Assembly: GCF_000300005.1 (NCBI RefSeq) | Contig: NC_018691.1 | Location: forward strand, 3,968,001-4,032,000 | Length of the DNA: 64,000 nucleotides | Source of the DNA: Alloalcanivorax dieselolei B5 | Lineage (GTDB): Bacteria; Pseudomonadota; Gammaproteobacteria; Pseudomonadales; Alcanivoracaceae | Direction of reading: 5' to 3' | Part shown: positions 54,085 to 63,367 of the stretch, piece after piece | Layout: every line of letters begins with the position of its first letter | How positions within the stretch are numbered: position 1 is the stretch's first letter | The notes under the pieces: generated by a model | The model's input: the letters and a program-made list of their open reading frames with translations, nothing else | Database searches by the model: none | What the model was told of the DNA's origin: nothing | Position numbers and translations under genes: made by a program

Positions 54085-54390
54085 CCTAGGTCATTGGCGA
54101 CGGCTGAAAACCCTACCACGGTAGGGTGGTTCAGACCGGGCACCGGCGATAGCTTTCATTCACCCGGGGCCAACACTCTGGAAGCTGCGCCGGGAGCACA
54201 TCGATACGCGTGCTCCCTTCCCCAAGAGCCATGGCAAAGCAGTCCGACGTTGCTGTCCCCATTTTACGACACCCGGCGTCGAAATCGGTACGGGTTCTCC
54301 ACGTCGATGCCTATTTTTTCCAGTTGTCCGGAGGGCATGGCCACTCCGGATTTCTTCAATGAACAACGGTTAACAGTACGGAGACCGACA
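54085..54390. promoter_or_regulatory. Spacer between response regulator and small periplasmic protein genes
   Basis: This 306-bp divergent region holds an 18-bp palindrome at 54110-54127 near the regulator gene and a hairpin with 7-bp arms (54327-54333 and 54344-54350) in the likely leader of the small protein gene. A T-run occurs at 54314-54319. No gene or clear sigma-70 promoter was identified. Confidence 0.45.
54110..54127. promoter_or_regulatory. Palindromic operator candidate for the LuxR-type regulator
   Basis: ACCCTACCACGGTAGGGT has perfect 8-bp arms around a 2-bp centre, a layout suited to a dimeric LuxR-type DNA-binding domain. It ends 25 bp before the regulator's first ATG, so binding would overlap the promoter core or leader. 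No second copy was noticed in the window. Confidence 0.5.
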
Positions 54391-54645
54391 ATGACACTTA
54401 AAGCCCTGGTTATCGCCTCCTCCGCCGCCTGTGCACTGGCTTTGTCCGTGAATGCCCAGGCCGGCTTTCTCGACAAAATGAACGACGCCCTGGACAAGAC
54501 CTCCAACGCCATCAACAAGGTGCAGGAAACCTCCGACAAGGCCACCAACACCGTGCAAGGCACGGTGAAGTCCGTGCAGGATACCGGCCAGGCGGTCCAG
54601 GACACCAAGGATGACATGACTTCCATCGGCAAGAACGACGACTGA
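54391..54645 (+). CDS. Small periplasmic helical protein
   Basis: The 84-residue product has a signal peptide (ALVIASSAACALALSVNAQA, cut before GFLDK). The mature part is about 60 residues of heptad-like Asp/Lys/Thr-rich helix with repeated short motifs (LDKTSNAINKVQ, VQDTGQAVQDTKDD). No family recognised; it resembles small stress or coiled-coil envelope proteins. GGAG lies about nine bases before the ATG. The repeat lipoprotein gene follows after 36 bp. Confidence 0.65.
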   Translation: MTLKALVIASSAACALALSVNAQAGFLDKMNDALDKTSNAINKVQETSDKATNTVQGTVKSVQDTGQAVQDTKDDMTSIGKNDD

Positions 54646-54681
54646 TTGCCAATTCAAAGATGCATTAACAAGGACGCTGTT

Positions 54682-55707
54682 ATGTTCAAACGTACCTTCA
54701 CATTCCTTTTCGTTACGTTGTTTTCCATCACCCTGGCCGCCTGCGGTGGCGGTGGAGGAAGCAGCAGCGGCGGTGATAATGGTGGCGGCGACAATGGTGG
54801 GGGAGATGGTGACGGCGGTGGTGATGGCGGCGCCAGCACATACCATTACGAATTCCTGCCCGGGACTCAGTTCACCGACACGCAAATCATCAATATGGGC
54901 GCCGAAGGTTATGTGTTCCTGGGACCGGTGATTCTGGGTTCCAACGTGGATGAGGAGGGGCTGCTGTTCGGCCGCTATCAGGAAACCACCTACGAGTATC
55001 GGATCAATCCGCAACAGCCCACGCTGAGCCAGTTCGAGACCGAGGCCAATGTCCAAGGCCAGGCGGGTTTTGCCCTGAACGCGCCTTATGTCAATCTGTA
55101 TGGCGACAGCACCACTCAGACCGTCTACATGCGCCAGCAAGGCGCCAACACCACCTACGAAACCAAGGTGACCCCGGGCCTTGCAACCAGCGCCGACGCT
55201 CTCATTGCCGCGGCCAATGACCTGGGTGATGAAGGCTATCTGCTGCTGGGCCCCATCAGGGACAGCAGCGGCAATGCCGGTTACCTGTGGCAACGTGCCG
55301 TCAACGGCACGGCACGTTACAACTACCGCTCGACGCCAGCCGACTTTGAAGAAACCGAAGAAGAGTTCCTCACCGCCATCTCCGAGCAAGGCAATCAGGG
55401 TTACCTCTGGCTTTATCCCTTTGCGTTCGTCAACACCAATGGCGCTGAGGAATTCGCCAACTTCTATATCAAGGACACCACCAGCCAGGCCACTTTCAGT
55501 TATGAGCTGACGCCGTCGGCGGACACCTATGCGGAAGTGGTGGCGGATGCCAATGCCAAAGGCGCGGAAGGCATCTACTTCTTCGGCTTCGTGACCTTTG
55601 TCAGCCATGATCCGGTCAACGATCCCACCGGTGAGCGGCTACTGTTCGTCACCGCGGAAAACTGCTCCGGCAGCCCGTTGTGTGCCTTTCCGACAAAGGT
55701 GCTCTGA
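54682..55707 (+). CDS. Lipoprotein with five tandem ~55-residue repeats
   Basis: The 341-residue product has lipobox LAAC (Cys21), then a Gly/Ser/Asp linker (22-50). The remainder is five copies of a roughly 55-residue unit at about 53-102, 103-156, 157-210, 211-269 and 270-328. Each has an aromatic strand (TYHYEF, TYEYRI, TYETKV, RYNYRS, TFSYEL), a helix, then G-x-x-G-Y/F followed by a hydrophobic strand (EGYVFLGP, EGYLLLGP, QGYLWLYP). I do not recognise a named family. As a surface or periplasmic lipoprotein it could be a binding or structural protein. The ATG at 54682 is preferred to 54646. Confidence 0.72.
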   Translation: MFKRTFTFLFVTLFSITLAACGGGGGSSSGGDNGGGDNGGGDGDGGGDGGASTYHYEFLPGTQFTDTQIINMGAEGYVFLGPVILGSNVDEEGLLFGRYQETTYEYRINPQQPTLSQFETEANVQGQAGFALNAPYVNLYGDSTTQTVYMRQQGANTTYETKVTPGLATSADALIAAANDLGDEGYLLLGPIRDSSGNAGYLWQRAVNGTARYNYRSTPADFEETEEEFLTAISEQGNQGYLWLYPFAFVNTNGAEEFANFYIKDTTSQATFSYELTPSADTYAEVVADANAKGAEGIYFFGFVTFVSHDPVNDPTGERLLFVTAENCSGSPLCAFPTKVL

Positions 55708-55737
55708 CCCGTAGTCGTTAAGCGACCGTTCTATTTA

Positions 55738-55798
55738 CGGCCAAGGCCGCTTCCCACGGTGACGTTGCAGTTCCCGCCGTGGGAAGCGGCCTTGGCCG
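55738..55798. repeat. REP-like paired inverted repeat, second copy
   Basis: Perfect 22-nt arms (55738-55759 and 55777-55798) flank a 17-nt loop. Each arm has the form GTGGGAAGC-palindromic core-GCG, the same outline as the pair at 9378-9447 but with a different core. It too lies between convergent genes, serving as a likely bidirectional stop. Confidence 0.7.
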
Positions 55799-55832
55799 CG
55801 AAAACAACGCCAATCCATGTCTCCGGAGCCTG

Positions 55833-56594
55833 TCATCCGTCTTCCCCGGCGACGGGATCGCCGCACACCGGACAATGCGGGTCCTTGCGCGGTGCCAATT
55901 GCCGCCAGCTCAGGGCACGGCCATCGAAGACGTGAAGTTGCGGATCCACCGGCTTGCCGGTAAGCAAATGCATGGCCAGCAGTGCCTGCAGGGTGCCCAC
56001 GGTACCCACCACCGGTCCCAGGATTCCCGCCTCACTGCACAGCAAATCGCCCTCGGTACCGTCACCAAACAAACAGGCGTAGCAGGGGCTGTCGGTTTGC
56101 CGCAGATCGAAAGCGGCGATTTGTCCTTCCAGACGAATCGCGGCGCCGCTCACCAGCGGTTTGCGATGACGCACGCAGGCGGCGTTGACCGCTTGCCGGG
56201 TAGCAAAGTTGTCGGTGCAATCCAACACCAGATCCACTTCCGGCAGTTGTTGATCAAGCCAGGCGGCATCGACACGGGCCACCACGGGGGTAACCGGCAC
56301 ATCAGGATTCAGCGAACGCAATTGCGCCGCCAGGGCAAGGGCCTTGTGCTCTCCCACCTGGTCAGCGCGGAAAGCCACCTGACGATGCAGATTGGAGACT
56401 TCCACGCGGTCGTCATCCACCAGCAGCAAACCGCCGACACCGGCGCCGGCCAGATACAGCGCCGCCGGATTGGCCAGACCGCCGCATCCCACCAGCAGCA
56501 CCCGGGCGCGGCTCAACGCCTCCTGACCGTCCAGATCGAAGTCCGCCAGCAGCAGTTGACGGCTGTAGCGCATTAACTGGTCGTCGTTGAACAT
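55833..56594 (-). CDS. moeB: Molybdopterin-synthase adenylyltransferase MoeB-like
   Basis: The 253-residue protein is a ThiF/MoeB/E1-like adenylyltransferase: ATP-binding LLVGCGGLANPAALYLAGAG, DDDRVEVSNLHRQ, the DCTDNFATR acid site and two CxxC zinc pairs (CYACLFG and CPVCGDP). MoeB adenylates the C terminus of MoaD for molybdopterin synthesis; ThiF does the same for ThiS. The place next to prmC, prfA and hemA is that of moeB in Pseudomonas. The ATG at 56594 has GGAGACATC before it. Confidence 0.82.
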   Translation of the reverse strand: MFNDDQLMRYSRQLLLADFDLDGQEALSRARVLLVGCGGLANPAALYLAGAGVGGLLLVDDDRVEVSNLHRQVAFRADQVGEHKALALAAQLRSLNPDVPVTPVVARVDAAWLDQQLPEVDLVLDCTDNFATRQAVNAACVRHRKPLVSGAAIRLEGQIAAFDLRQTDSPCYACLFGDGTEGDLLCSEAGILGPVVGTVGTLQALLAMHLLTGKPVDPQLHVFDGRALSWRQLAPRKDPHCPVCGDPVAGEDG

Positions 56595-56621
56595 GATGTC
56601 TCCGCTTATCGCCGGCCCCAC

Positions 56622-57443
56622 TTACCGATGGCCAAGAGTAACGCGATCCTGCCCTCCCAGATCGCGGAGCGTCTCCACTTCACGATACCCCCGCTCCGTC
56701 AACAGGGTGCGCACCGCCTCCCCCTGATCATAACCATGCTCCAGCACCAGCCAACCGCCTTCCACAAGACGCGTTATGGCCTGATCGGCAAGCACGCGAA
56801 TATCCGCCAGCCCCCGTTCCGCCGCCACCAACGCGGTACGCGGTTCATGGCGGACATCGCCTTGCCCCAGATGCGGGTCTTCGGGATCGACATAAGGCGG
56901 ATTGGATACGATCAGCTCAAACGGGCCTGGCAGCGCCGCCAGCCAGGTTCCGCCGACGACCGCGACTTCCGCGCCCAGAACCCGGGCATTGTCCTTCGCC
57001 ATCCGCAGGGCAGCATCGCTGATATCCACCAGCAACACTGACCAGGCCGGCCTTTCCAACGCCAGAGTAATGCCGATGGCGCCGGTGCCCGTGCCCAGAT
57101 CCACCGCCCGCAACGGCGATTCCGGCAGCCGTTCCAGTACGGCGTCAATCAGGGTTTCGGTGTCCGGACGTGGGATCAGAGTATCCGGGGTAACCTTGAA
57201 CAACCGCCCATAGAACTCCCGCTCACCGACCAGATAAGCCACCGGCTCACCGGCTTCGCGGCGAGCCAGCAGTTCCAGGAAGCGCCGCTGCTGGGATTCG
57301 TTCAGGGTCCGTTCCGGCCAGGTGAACAGATAGGTGCGGGATTGGGCCAGCACATGGGCCAGCAGACACTCGGCATCCAGCGCCGCACTGGGCGAGGCCC
57401 GCAAACGGGAACGGGCCTCTCGCAACGCCTGGTCGATGCGCAC
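56622..57443 (-). CDS. prmC: Release factor glutamine methyltransferase
   Basis: PrmC methylates the glutamine of the GGQ motif in PrfA and PrfB. The 273-residue protein has an N-terminal helical substrate domain (about 1-80), the SAM motif AVDLGTGTGAIGITLA and the NPPY motif in LIVSNPPYVDP. It lies 3 bp after prfA, its substrate gene. Confidence 0.94.
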   Translation of the reverse strand: MRIDQALREARSRLRASPSAALDAECLLAHVLAQSRTYLFTWPERTLNESQQRRFLELLARREAGEPVAYLVGEREFYGRLFKVTPDTLIPRPDTETLIDAVLERLPESPLRAVDLGTGTGAIGITLALERPAWSVLLVDISDAALRMAKDNARVLGAEVAVVGGTWLAALPGPFELIVSNPPYVDPEDPHLGQGDVRHEPRTALVAAERGLADIRVLADQAITRLVEGGWLVLEHGYDQGEAVRTLLTERGYREVETLRDLGGQDRVTLGHR

Positions 57444-57446
57444 CGG

Positions 57447-58544
57447 TTACTCCACGCCGCCGGCGCCCGCCAACGCCGCCAGTTGTTCCGCCTGATGTTC
57501 GGCGAGCAGCGCGTCCAGCACTTCGTCCATGTCACCGGCGACGATTTCGTTGAGACGGTACAGGGTCAGGTTGATGCGGTGATCGGTGAGGCGGCCCTGG
57601 GGGAAATTATAGGTGCGGATACGCTCGGAGCGGTCACCGGACCCCACCAGAGACTTGCGCTGGGCGGCCTGTTCCGCCTGGGAGGCGCTTTCACGGGCGT
57701 CCAGCAAACGTGCTTTCAGCAGGGACATGGCCTTGGCCTTGTTCTTGTGCTGACTGCGTTCGTCCTGGCATTCCACCACCACCCCGGTGGGCAAGTGGGT
57801 GATCCGTACCGCCGAGTCGGTAGTGTTGACGTGCTGGCCGCCGGCGCCGGAGGAACGGTAAGTGTCGATGCGCAAATCCTCGTTGCGGATCTCGATATCA
57901 CCGGCCTCCTCGGCCTCCGCCATCACCGCCACGGTACAGGCGGAAGTATGGATACGACCCTGGGATTCGGTGGCGGGGACACGTTGCACCCGATGGGCAC
58001 CGGATTCGAACTTGAGGCGGGAATAGACGCCGTCGCCCATCACCCGCGCGATCACCTCCTTATAGCCGCCGTGTTCGCCCTCGCTGGCGCTTACTGTTTC
58101 CACTTTCCAGCCACGCTGGTCGGCGTAGCGGGAGTACATGCGAAACAGATCGCCGGCGAACAAAGCCGCTTCATCACCGCCGGTGCCGGCGCGGATTTCC
58201 AGGTAAACCCCGGCGTTATCGCGGGGGTCCTTGGGCAGCATGGCCCGTTGCAGGTCGCTCTCCAGTTGCTCCAGACGCGCCTGCGCCTCGCGCACTTCTT
58301 CCTGGCCCATGGCACGCATTTCCGGGTCGCTGTCCTCGGTGAGCGCACGGGCGGTTTCCAGGTTCTCCTGGGTGGTTCGATATTCCCGGAATCCCTGCAC
58401 CACCGGTTCCAGCTCCGCGTATTCCTTGGAATAGGCACGGAAGCGTTTCTGCTCGGCGATGACGTCCGGATCGGACAGCAAGCCGCTCAATTCCTCGAAA
58501 CGTTCCGTCAATTTCTCGAGCTTGGCGCTCAGCGAAGCTTTCAT
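57447..58544 (-). CDS. prfA: Peptide chain release factor 1
   Basis: RF1 terminates translation at UAA and UAG. The 365-residue protein has the codon-recognition PxT motif ([12 protein letters not shown]) and the catalytic GGQ in [15 protein letters not shown]. Length is normal. [12 protein letters not shown] at 58544 is the family start. It follows hemA, as in E. coli and Pseudomonas, and precedes prmC. Confidence 0.96.
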   Translation of the reverse strand: MKASLSAKLEKLTERFEELSGLLSDPDVIAEQKRFRAYSKEYAELEPVVQGFREYRTTQENLETARALTEDSDPEMRAMGQEEVREAQARLEQLESDLQRAMLPKDPRDNAGVYLEIRAGTGGDEAALFAGDLFRMYSRYADQRGWKVETVSASEGEHGGYKEVIARVMGDGVYSRLKFESGAHRVQRVPATESQGRIHTSACTVAVMAEAEEAGDIEIRNEDLRIDTYRSSGAGGQHVNTTDSAVRITHLPTGVVVECQDERSQHKNKAKAMSLLKARLLDARESASQAEQAAQRKSLVGSGDRSERIRTYNFPQGRLTDHRINLTLYRLNEIVAGDMDEVLDALLAEHQAEQLAALAGAGGVE

Positions 58545-58587
58545 AGAGGTTTCCGATGTTGAAAAAGAGGGATCGGGCGACGCGGCG

Positions 58588-59853
58588 TCAGGTCTGGTCG
58601 GGCTCGTCGCCGAGCAGCAGTTCCCGGGCGGTACGCAGATCCTCCACGCGACCTTCGGCGGCCATCCGCCGCAGTGACACGCTGGGCTGGTGCAGCCATT
58701 TGTTGACCAGGTTGTGCTTGAAGCGGCGTAATACGTCCTCCGGATCGGCGCCGTTCTGCAACTGCGACAATGCGCGTTCCAGTTCCTGGTCCGCCAGCAT
58801 CCCACGCTGTTGCCGGTAATCGCGCAACACACCAGCGGCGCGTTGCTCACGGCGCGAACGACGATGACGGTGCACCGCCTCGCGGATCAGTTCACCGGCC
58901 TCGCGCGCCGCTTCCTGACGGGCGCGCACATTTTCCTCGATGGCTTCCTGAAGATGATCCACCGTATATAAATAGACGTCGTCCAATTTACCCACTTCCG
59001 GCTCAATATCCCGGGGCACGGCAATGTCCACCATGAACATGGGGCGGTGCCGGCGCCGTTTCAGCGCCCGTTCCACCGTGCCCTTGCCCAGCACCGGCAG
59101 TGGCGAAGCGGTGCAGGAAATGACGATGTCCGCGTGCTCCAGCGCCACCGGTAATTCTTCCAGACCGATGGCGCGTCCCGCCACTTCGGCCGCCAGTTCA
59201 CTGGCCCGTTCCAGTGTCCGGTTGGCAATGACGATCTCCCGCACCTGCTGCTCATGCAGATGCCGGGCCACCAGTTGGATCATTTCCCCGGCGCCGATCA
59301 ACAACGCCCGGCTCTGCTTCAGGTCGGAGAAAATGTGCCGGGCGAAGGAGACCGCGGCATAGGCCACCGACACCGGGTTGGCGCCAATACCGGTTTCGGT
59401 GCGAATCCGTTTGGCCACCGAGAAAACGTCCTGGAACACGCGCCCCAGTTCACTGTTAAGCAGGCCGGCCTCATGGGCACGGGCATAGGCCTCACGCATC
59501 TGCCCGAGAATCTGGGGTTCACCCAATACCAGGGAATCGAGCCCGCCGGCCACACGCATCATATGTTCCAGCGCCTGCTCGTCCCGATACTGATAGACCA
59601 CATCACGCAGCCGCTGCGAGGACATGCGCCGGGCACGGGCCAGCCAGTCGCTGAAATCGGGGATGGGGCCGTCCACCAGGCAATAAAGTTCGGTGCGATT
59701 ACAGGTGGACAATAGCGCCGCTTCGCGAACGCCGGGCAGCTCATCACGCAAGACGGCCAGCACCTGGTCGGCCTGATCCGCTGAAAACGCCAGTTGCTCG
59801 CGCAACTCCACGTCCGCGGTGGTGTGATTGACCCCGACTGCGAAGAGATTCAT
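58588..59853 (-). CDS. hemA: Glutamyl-tRNA reductase
   Basis: HemA reduces Glu-tRNA to glutamate-1-semialdehyde, the first step of C5 haem synthesis. The 421-residue protein has the N-terminal [13 protein letters not shown], catalytic Cys51 in STCNRTELY, the [17 protein letters not shown] block and a Rossmann NADPH site ([17 protein letters not shown]). A C-terminal helical dimerisation domain follows. The ATG at 59853 matches the family start. Confidence 0.95.
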   Translation of the reverse strand: MNLFAVGVNHTTADVELREQLAFSADQADQVLAVLRDELPGVREAALLSTCNRTELYCLVDGPIPDFSDWLARARRMSSQRLRDVVYQYRDEQALEHMMRVAGGLDSLVLGEPQILGQMREAYARAHEAGLLNSELGRVFQDVFSVAKRIRTETGIGANPVSVAYAAVSFARHIFSDLKQSRALLIGAGEMIQLVARHLHEQQVREIVIANRTLERASELAAEVAGRAIGLEELPVALEHADIVISCTASPLPVLGKGTVERALKRRRHRPMFMVDIAVPRDIEPEVGKLDDVYLYTVDHLQEAIEENVRARQEAAREAGELIREAVHRHRRSRREQRAAGVLRDYRQQRGMLADQELERALSQLQNGADPEDVLRRFKHNLVNKWLHQPSVSLRRMAAEGRVEDLRTARELLLGDEPDQT

Positions 59854-60071
59854 AAAAGTGATGACGACCCGGCCTGGGTTAGCTACACGCGCAAGGGCCA
59901 CGCATTTTGCGCGAAAGCGCCCGTGGAAACAATGAGAGCCTGTTTATAGTCTATACACCACCGCGCCACCAAGCCCAGGATCAGTAGCGGGAAACCCGAG
60001 GAGAGGCCCCTTGGGTGACGCAAATGTCTGTGCCATGATAGCCGCTCACCCGTGCCGTGACAGCGAGTTCG
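59854..60071. promoter_or_regulatory. Divergent hemA/TPR lipoprotein spacer
   Basis: This 218-bp region separates hemA from the TPR-lolB-ispE operon. An AT-rich tract around 59940-59957 could belong to the hemA promoter, but no hexamer pair is convincing. No repeat or gene was seen. Confidence 0.4.
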
Positions 60072-61793
60072 ATGAAACCACGTTCGCCGTTTTTTGCCGC
60101 GATCCCGCCACTGATCGCCAGTTTCTTACTTGGCGGTTGCGCCAGTCCGGCCCCTCGGGTCGAGGCTCCCGCCGCCACCGCCGAGCCCGCCCCCCCCACC
60201 CGGCCGATCGAGTACGACGGCGCCGACATCGGTGATCTACTGGTGGCGGAGACCGCCGCCCAGCGCCAGGCGCTGGATTTGACCCTGGATTACTATGCCC
60301 CGGTGGCGGAGCGTACCGGCGACCCCAGGGTGCTTGGCCAGGCCACCCAGCTGGCCGCCTATCTCGGCCACTTCGAGCAGGCCCGGGCGCTATCCAGCCA
60401 ATGGCTGCGGCATTCCCCGCAAGACCCTGACGCGCTGCGCCTGGCCGCCCTGGCCGACATCCAACTCGGTGACGGCGACGCCGCCGCAGCACATGTGGAC
60501 CAATTGGTGGCCCATCACGGCACCGAAGCCCTGGTACCGCTGGTGGCGGAGGCTCAGAACCTGGACCAGCAGGGCAATCGGGAATTACTGCATGCCCTGT
60601 CCAGCCTGGCCGACCATTATCCGGAACATGCCCCGCTGTGGTACGCGCGGGCCCTGGAGCGGCGTGAGCAAGGCGATCTGGAAGGGGCCATGGAGGCCAC
60701 CGACAAAACCCTCAAGCTCAACCCGGATCATGACGAAGCTCTGCTGCTCAAGGCCCAACTCTGGCATGACATGGGCCAGCAAAAGCGGGCCCAGCGGCAT
60801 CTGCGCAAGATCGTCAAAAAAGCACCGGAGCAACGCCGTTACCGCCTGGCCTATATTCGTGTGCTGCTGGCCGATGGCGAGCACGAACGCGCCGAGGAGC
60901 AACTGGAGATTCTCGCCGCCCAGGACCCCGACGACCTGGACCTGCAGTATTCCCTGGCCCTGATGGCACTGGAATCCGGCGCCGCCGAGGTGGCACAGGA
61001 GCGGCTCCAGGCCTTGCTGGATCAGGGTTACCGTCCAGATGAGGTGCGCATGCAGCTGGCTCAGGCGGCGGAACAGCAGGGCGTGCCAAGCCAGGCCATC
61101 GACCTTTATATGCAGGTGCAGGGCCCACAGACTCTACCCGCCCGGGTGCAGGCGGTACGGCTGATGTACGAACGCGGCCAGACCGCCAAGGGCCACGCCC
61201 TGATGACCAGTCTGCTGCAACAGCACCCGGCCCACACTTCGCTGCTGTACGTTACCGAGGCGGAGATCCGCACCGACACCGGTGACGTGCCCGGGGCCAT
61301 GGCCCTGCTGGATGAAGCGGTCGGTGAACAGCCCGATGATCCCGATCTGCTGTACGCCCGCGCCATGACCGCCACGCTGCTCAAGGACTGGGACCAGGCC
61401 ACCGGCGATCTGCGCAAGGTGCTGGCTCTGCGTCCGGACAATACCGATGCCCTCAATGCCCTGGGCTACACCTGGGCGGATCTGGGCATCAATCTGGATC
61501 AGGCCCACGACATGATCCGCCAGGCCCTGGAACAGGAGCCGGACCATCCCGCTATTCTCGACTCCATGGGCTGGGTGCTGTTCCGGCTGGGACGCCCCCA
61601 ACAGGCGTTGGATTATCTGCAGCGGGCCTACGCCCAGTATCCGGACGCCGAGGTCGCCGCCCATCTGGGCGAGGTGTTGTGGAATCTCGGTCAGCGCAAC
61701 AAAGCCCGCACCGTCTGGCGCGACGCCCTCGCCAACGACCCGGAGAGCGAACTGCTGCATGACACCCTGCAACGCCTGGGAGTGTCATTATGA
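60072..61793 (+). CDS. Tetratricopeptide-repeat lipoprotein
   Basis: The 573-residue product has lipobox LLGGC (Cys23) and then many TPR helix pairs from about residue 90 to the end, for example LWYARALERREQGDLEGAME and NALGYTWADLGINLDQA. The conserved late blocks ILDSMGWVLFRLGRPQQAL and AHLGEVLWNLGQ are shared with the Pseudomonas TPR protein encoded just before lolB. It is probably an outer-membrane scaffold for envelope machinery; its exact partners are not known to me. Its end overlaps lolB by 4 bp. ATG 60072 is preferred over GTG 60057. Confidence 0.85.
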   Translation: MKPRSPFFAAIPPLIASFLLGGCASPAPRVEAPAATAEPAPPTRPIEYDGADIGDLLVAETAAQRQALDLTLDYYAPVAERTGDPRVLGQATQLAAYLGHFEQARALSSQWLRHSPQDPDALRLAALADIQLGDGDAAAAHVDQLVAHHGTEALVPLVAEAQNLDQQGNRELLHALSSLADHYPEHAPLWYARALERREQGDLEGAMEATDKTLKLNPDHDEALLLKAQLWHDMGQQKRAQRHLRKIVKKAPEQRRYRLAYIRVLLADGEHERAEEQLEILAAQDPDDLDLQYSLALMALESGAAEVAQERLQALLDQGYRPDEVRMQLAQAAEQQGVPSQAIDLYMQVQGPQTLPARVQAVRLMYERGQTAKGHALMTSLLQQHPAHTSLLYVTEAEIRTDTGDVPGAMALLDEAVGEQPDDPDLLYARAMTATLLKDWDQATGDLRKVLALRPDNTDALNALGYTWADLGINLDQAHDMIRQALEQEPDHPAILDSMGWVLFRLGRPQQALDYLQRAYAQYPDAEVAAHLGEVLWNLGQRNKARTVWRDALANDPESELLHDTLQRLGVSL

Positions 61794-62350
61794 TGCGCGT
61801 CCTCGCCGTGGCTCTGGCCTTGCTGCTGGCCGCCTGTCAGCAGCAGCCGGTCAGCACTGATTTCACCCGTCCCGACCAGATTCTGAAGTGGCGCATGTCC
61901 GGCAAACTGGGCTACCGCACCGACGCCGACGGCGGCTCCGCCACCTTTGACTGGCATCAGACGCCGCGCCAGGGCGAGATCCGGTTTTCCGGCCCTCTGG
62001 GTTTCGGTAGTGCCGAACTGCGCTGGGACCCGGGGCTGGCCCATCTGCGCACCGCCAAGGGCGAATGGCAGGCCCGCACCCCCGGGGAGCTGGCCTGGCA
62101 TCTGACCGGATTCTGGCTGCCGGTATCGGCGCTGGAGTACTGGAGCCGCGGCCTGGTCTGGCCGGGCGCGCCGGCGCAAAGCGACCGCGATCAAGCCGGC
62201 AATCTGATCACCCTGAATCAGCTCGGCTGGCAGTTGCAATTCGACCGTTATCAGCCGGTGGGCCGGGTCACTCTGCCCCACCGCATCAAGGCGGAGCAGG
62301 ACGGCAACCGATTCACTTTGTTGATCCGCGACTGGCGCCCGCTGCCGTGA
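61790..62350 (+). CDS. lolB: Outer-membrane lipoprotein receptor LolB
   Basis: LolB receives lipoproteins from LolA and inserts them in the outer membrane. The 186-residue product has lipobox LLAAC (Cys16) and the LolB half-barrel: ILKWRMSGKLGYRTD, ATFDWHQTPRQGEIRFSGPLG and LGWQLQFDRYQ. It is the usual neighbour of ispE; its stop overlaps the ispE GTG by 4 bp. Confidence 0.92.
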   Translation: MMRVLAVALALLLAACQQQPVSTDFTRPDQILKWRMSGKLGYRTDADGGSATFDWHQTPRQGEIRFSGPLGFGSAELRWDPGLAHLRTAKGEWQARTPGELAWHLTGFWLPVSALEYWSRGLVWPGAPAQSDRDQAGNLITLNQLGWQLQFDRYQPVGRVTLPHRIKAEQDGNRFTLLIRDWRPLP

Positions 62351-63228
62351 CCGCCTTCGAACTGCCGGCTCCGGCCAAACTGAATCTGTTTTTGCATATC
62401 ACCGGACGCCGGGAGGACGGCTACCACGAGCTGCAAACCCTGTTCGTGATGCTGGACCATGGCGATCGTCTCCACTTTGAACCGCACTCTCATCTCGACC
62501 TCCAGTGCGACGATCCCGATTTGCCCGTGGATGACGGCAATCTGGTATTGCGGGCCGCCCGGCTTCTGCAGGAGCACACCGGCTGCCGCCAGGGCGCGCG
62601 CCTGCGCTTGCAAAAACGACTGCCAACCGGGGGCGGTGTCGGCGGCGGCTCCTCCGACGCGGCCACCACCCTGTGTGGCCTGAACCTGCTTTGGGATCTG
62701 AACCTGGAAGAGGCGGAATTAATCACCCTGGGGCTGAAACTGGGTGCCGATGTGCCGGTGTTCGTGGCCGGCCACAGCGCCTGGGCGGAAGGCGTCGGCG
62801 AGCGCCTGACCCCGGTGTTCATGCCCGAGGAATGGTTTCTGGTGGTGCACCCCGGCATTGCCGTTCCGACCGCTCGAATTTTCAGCGACAAGGAATTGAC
62901 AAGGCACACCCCCCCCATTAAAGTACCGGCCTCGCTGGACAGGGGCACCTTGGACAGTCTGCAAAACGACTGTGAAAGCGTGGCCAAACGGCACTTTCCG
63001 CCCATAGCGGAAGCCCTGGACTGGCTCCAGCGAGAAGCGGGCAACGCCCGTATGACCGGCACCGGCGCCTGCTGTTTCGCACGCCTCGCCGGTGAGCAAG
63101 CAGCCCGGCAATTACTGCCGAGGTTGCCACAGCACTGGACAGGTTTTGTGGCGCGAAGCAAACAAATCTCCCCACTCCGGGAGGCACTGGCAACGCTTCG
63201 GGCCAGACAGAATTCAGGAACGTCCTGA
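62347..63228 (+). CDS. ispE: 4-diphosphocytidyl-2-C-methyl-D-erythritol kinase
   Basis: IspE phosphorylates CDP-methylerythritol in the MEP isoprenoid pathway. The 293-residue protein is a GHMP kinase: PAPAKLNLFLHITGRREDGYHEL at the N terminus, ATP loop PTGGGVGGGSSDAATTL, and late GNARMTGTGACCFA. The GTG at 62347 gives VTAFELPAPAKLNL, the normal start; an open frame upstream runs through lolB and is rejected. Confidence 0.95.
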   Translation: MTAFELPAPAKLNLFLHITGRREDGYHELQTLFVMLDHGDRLHFEPHSHLDLQCDDPDLPVDDGNLVLRAARLLQEHTGCRQGARLRLQKRLPTGGGVGGGSSDAATTLCGLNLLWDLNLEEAELITLGLKLGADVPVFVAGHSAWAEGVGERLTPVFMPEEWFLVVHPGIAVPTARIFSDKELTRHTPPIKVPASLDRGTLDSLQNDCESVAKRHFPPIAEALDWLQREAGNARMTGTGACCFARLAGEQAARQLLPRLPQHWTGFVARSKQISPLREALATLRARQNSGTS

Positions 63229-63240
63229 GCAAGTTAGTGT

Positions 63241-63316
63241 TGGGGTATCGCCAAGTTGGTAAGGCAACGGGTTTTGATCCCGTCATTCCCAGGTTCGAGT
63301 CCTGGTACCCCAGCCA
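63241..63316 (+). tRNA. tRNA-Gln (anticodon TTG)
   Basis: A 76-nt cloverleaf with a 7-bp acceptor stem (TGGGGTA pairing with TACCCCA), anticodon TTG in the loop TTTTGAT, T-arm GGTTCGAGTCC and an encoded 3' CCA. It lies between ispE and prs, the classical position for tRNA-Gln in gammaproteobacteria. Confidence 0.96.
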
Positions 63317-63367
63317 TCTTTCCTGTAGTACTTCAAAACGGTACTTTCAACATCCTAGGGGACGCCA

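Noticed and set aside
54740-54840. Repetitive GGTGGC-like DNA resembling a microsatellite
   Set aside because: It encodes the glycine-rich linker behind a lipobox, a common feature of lipoproteins; the period is irregular and no array structure exists.
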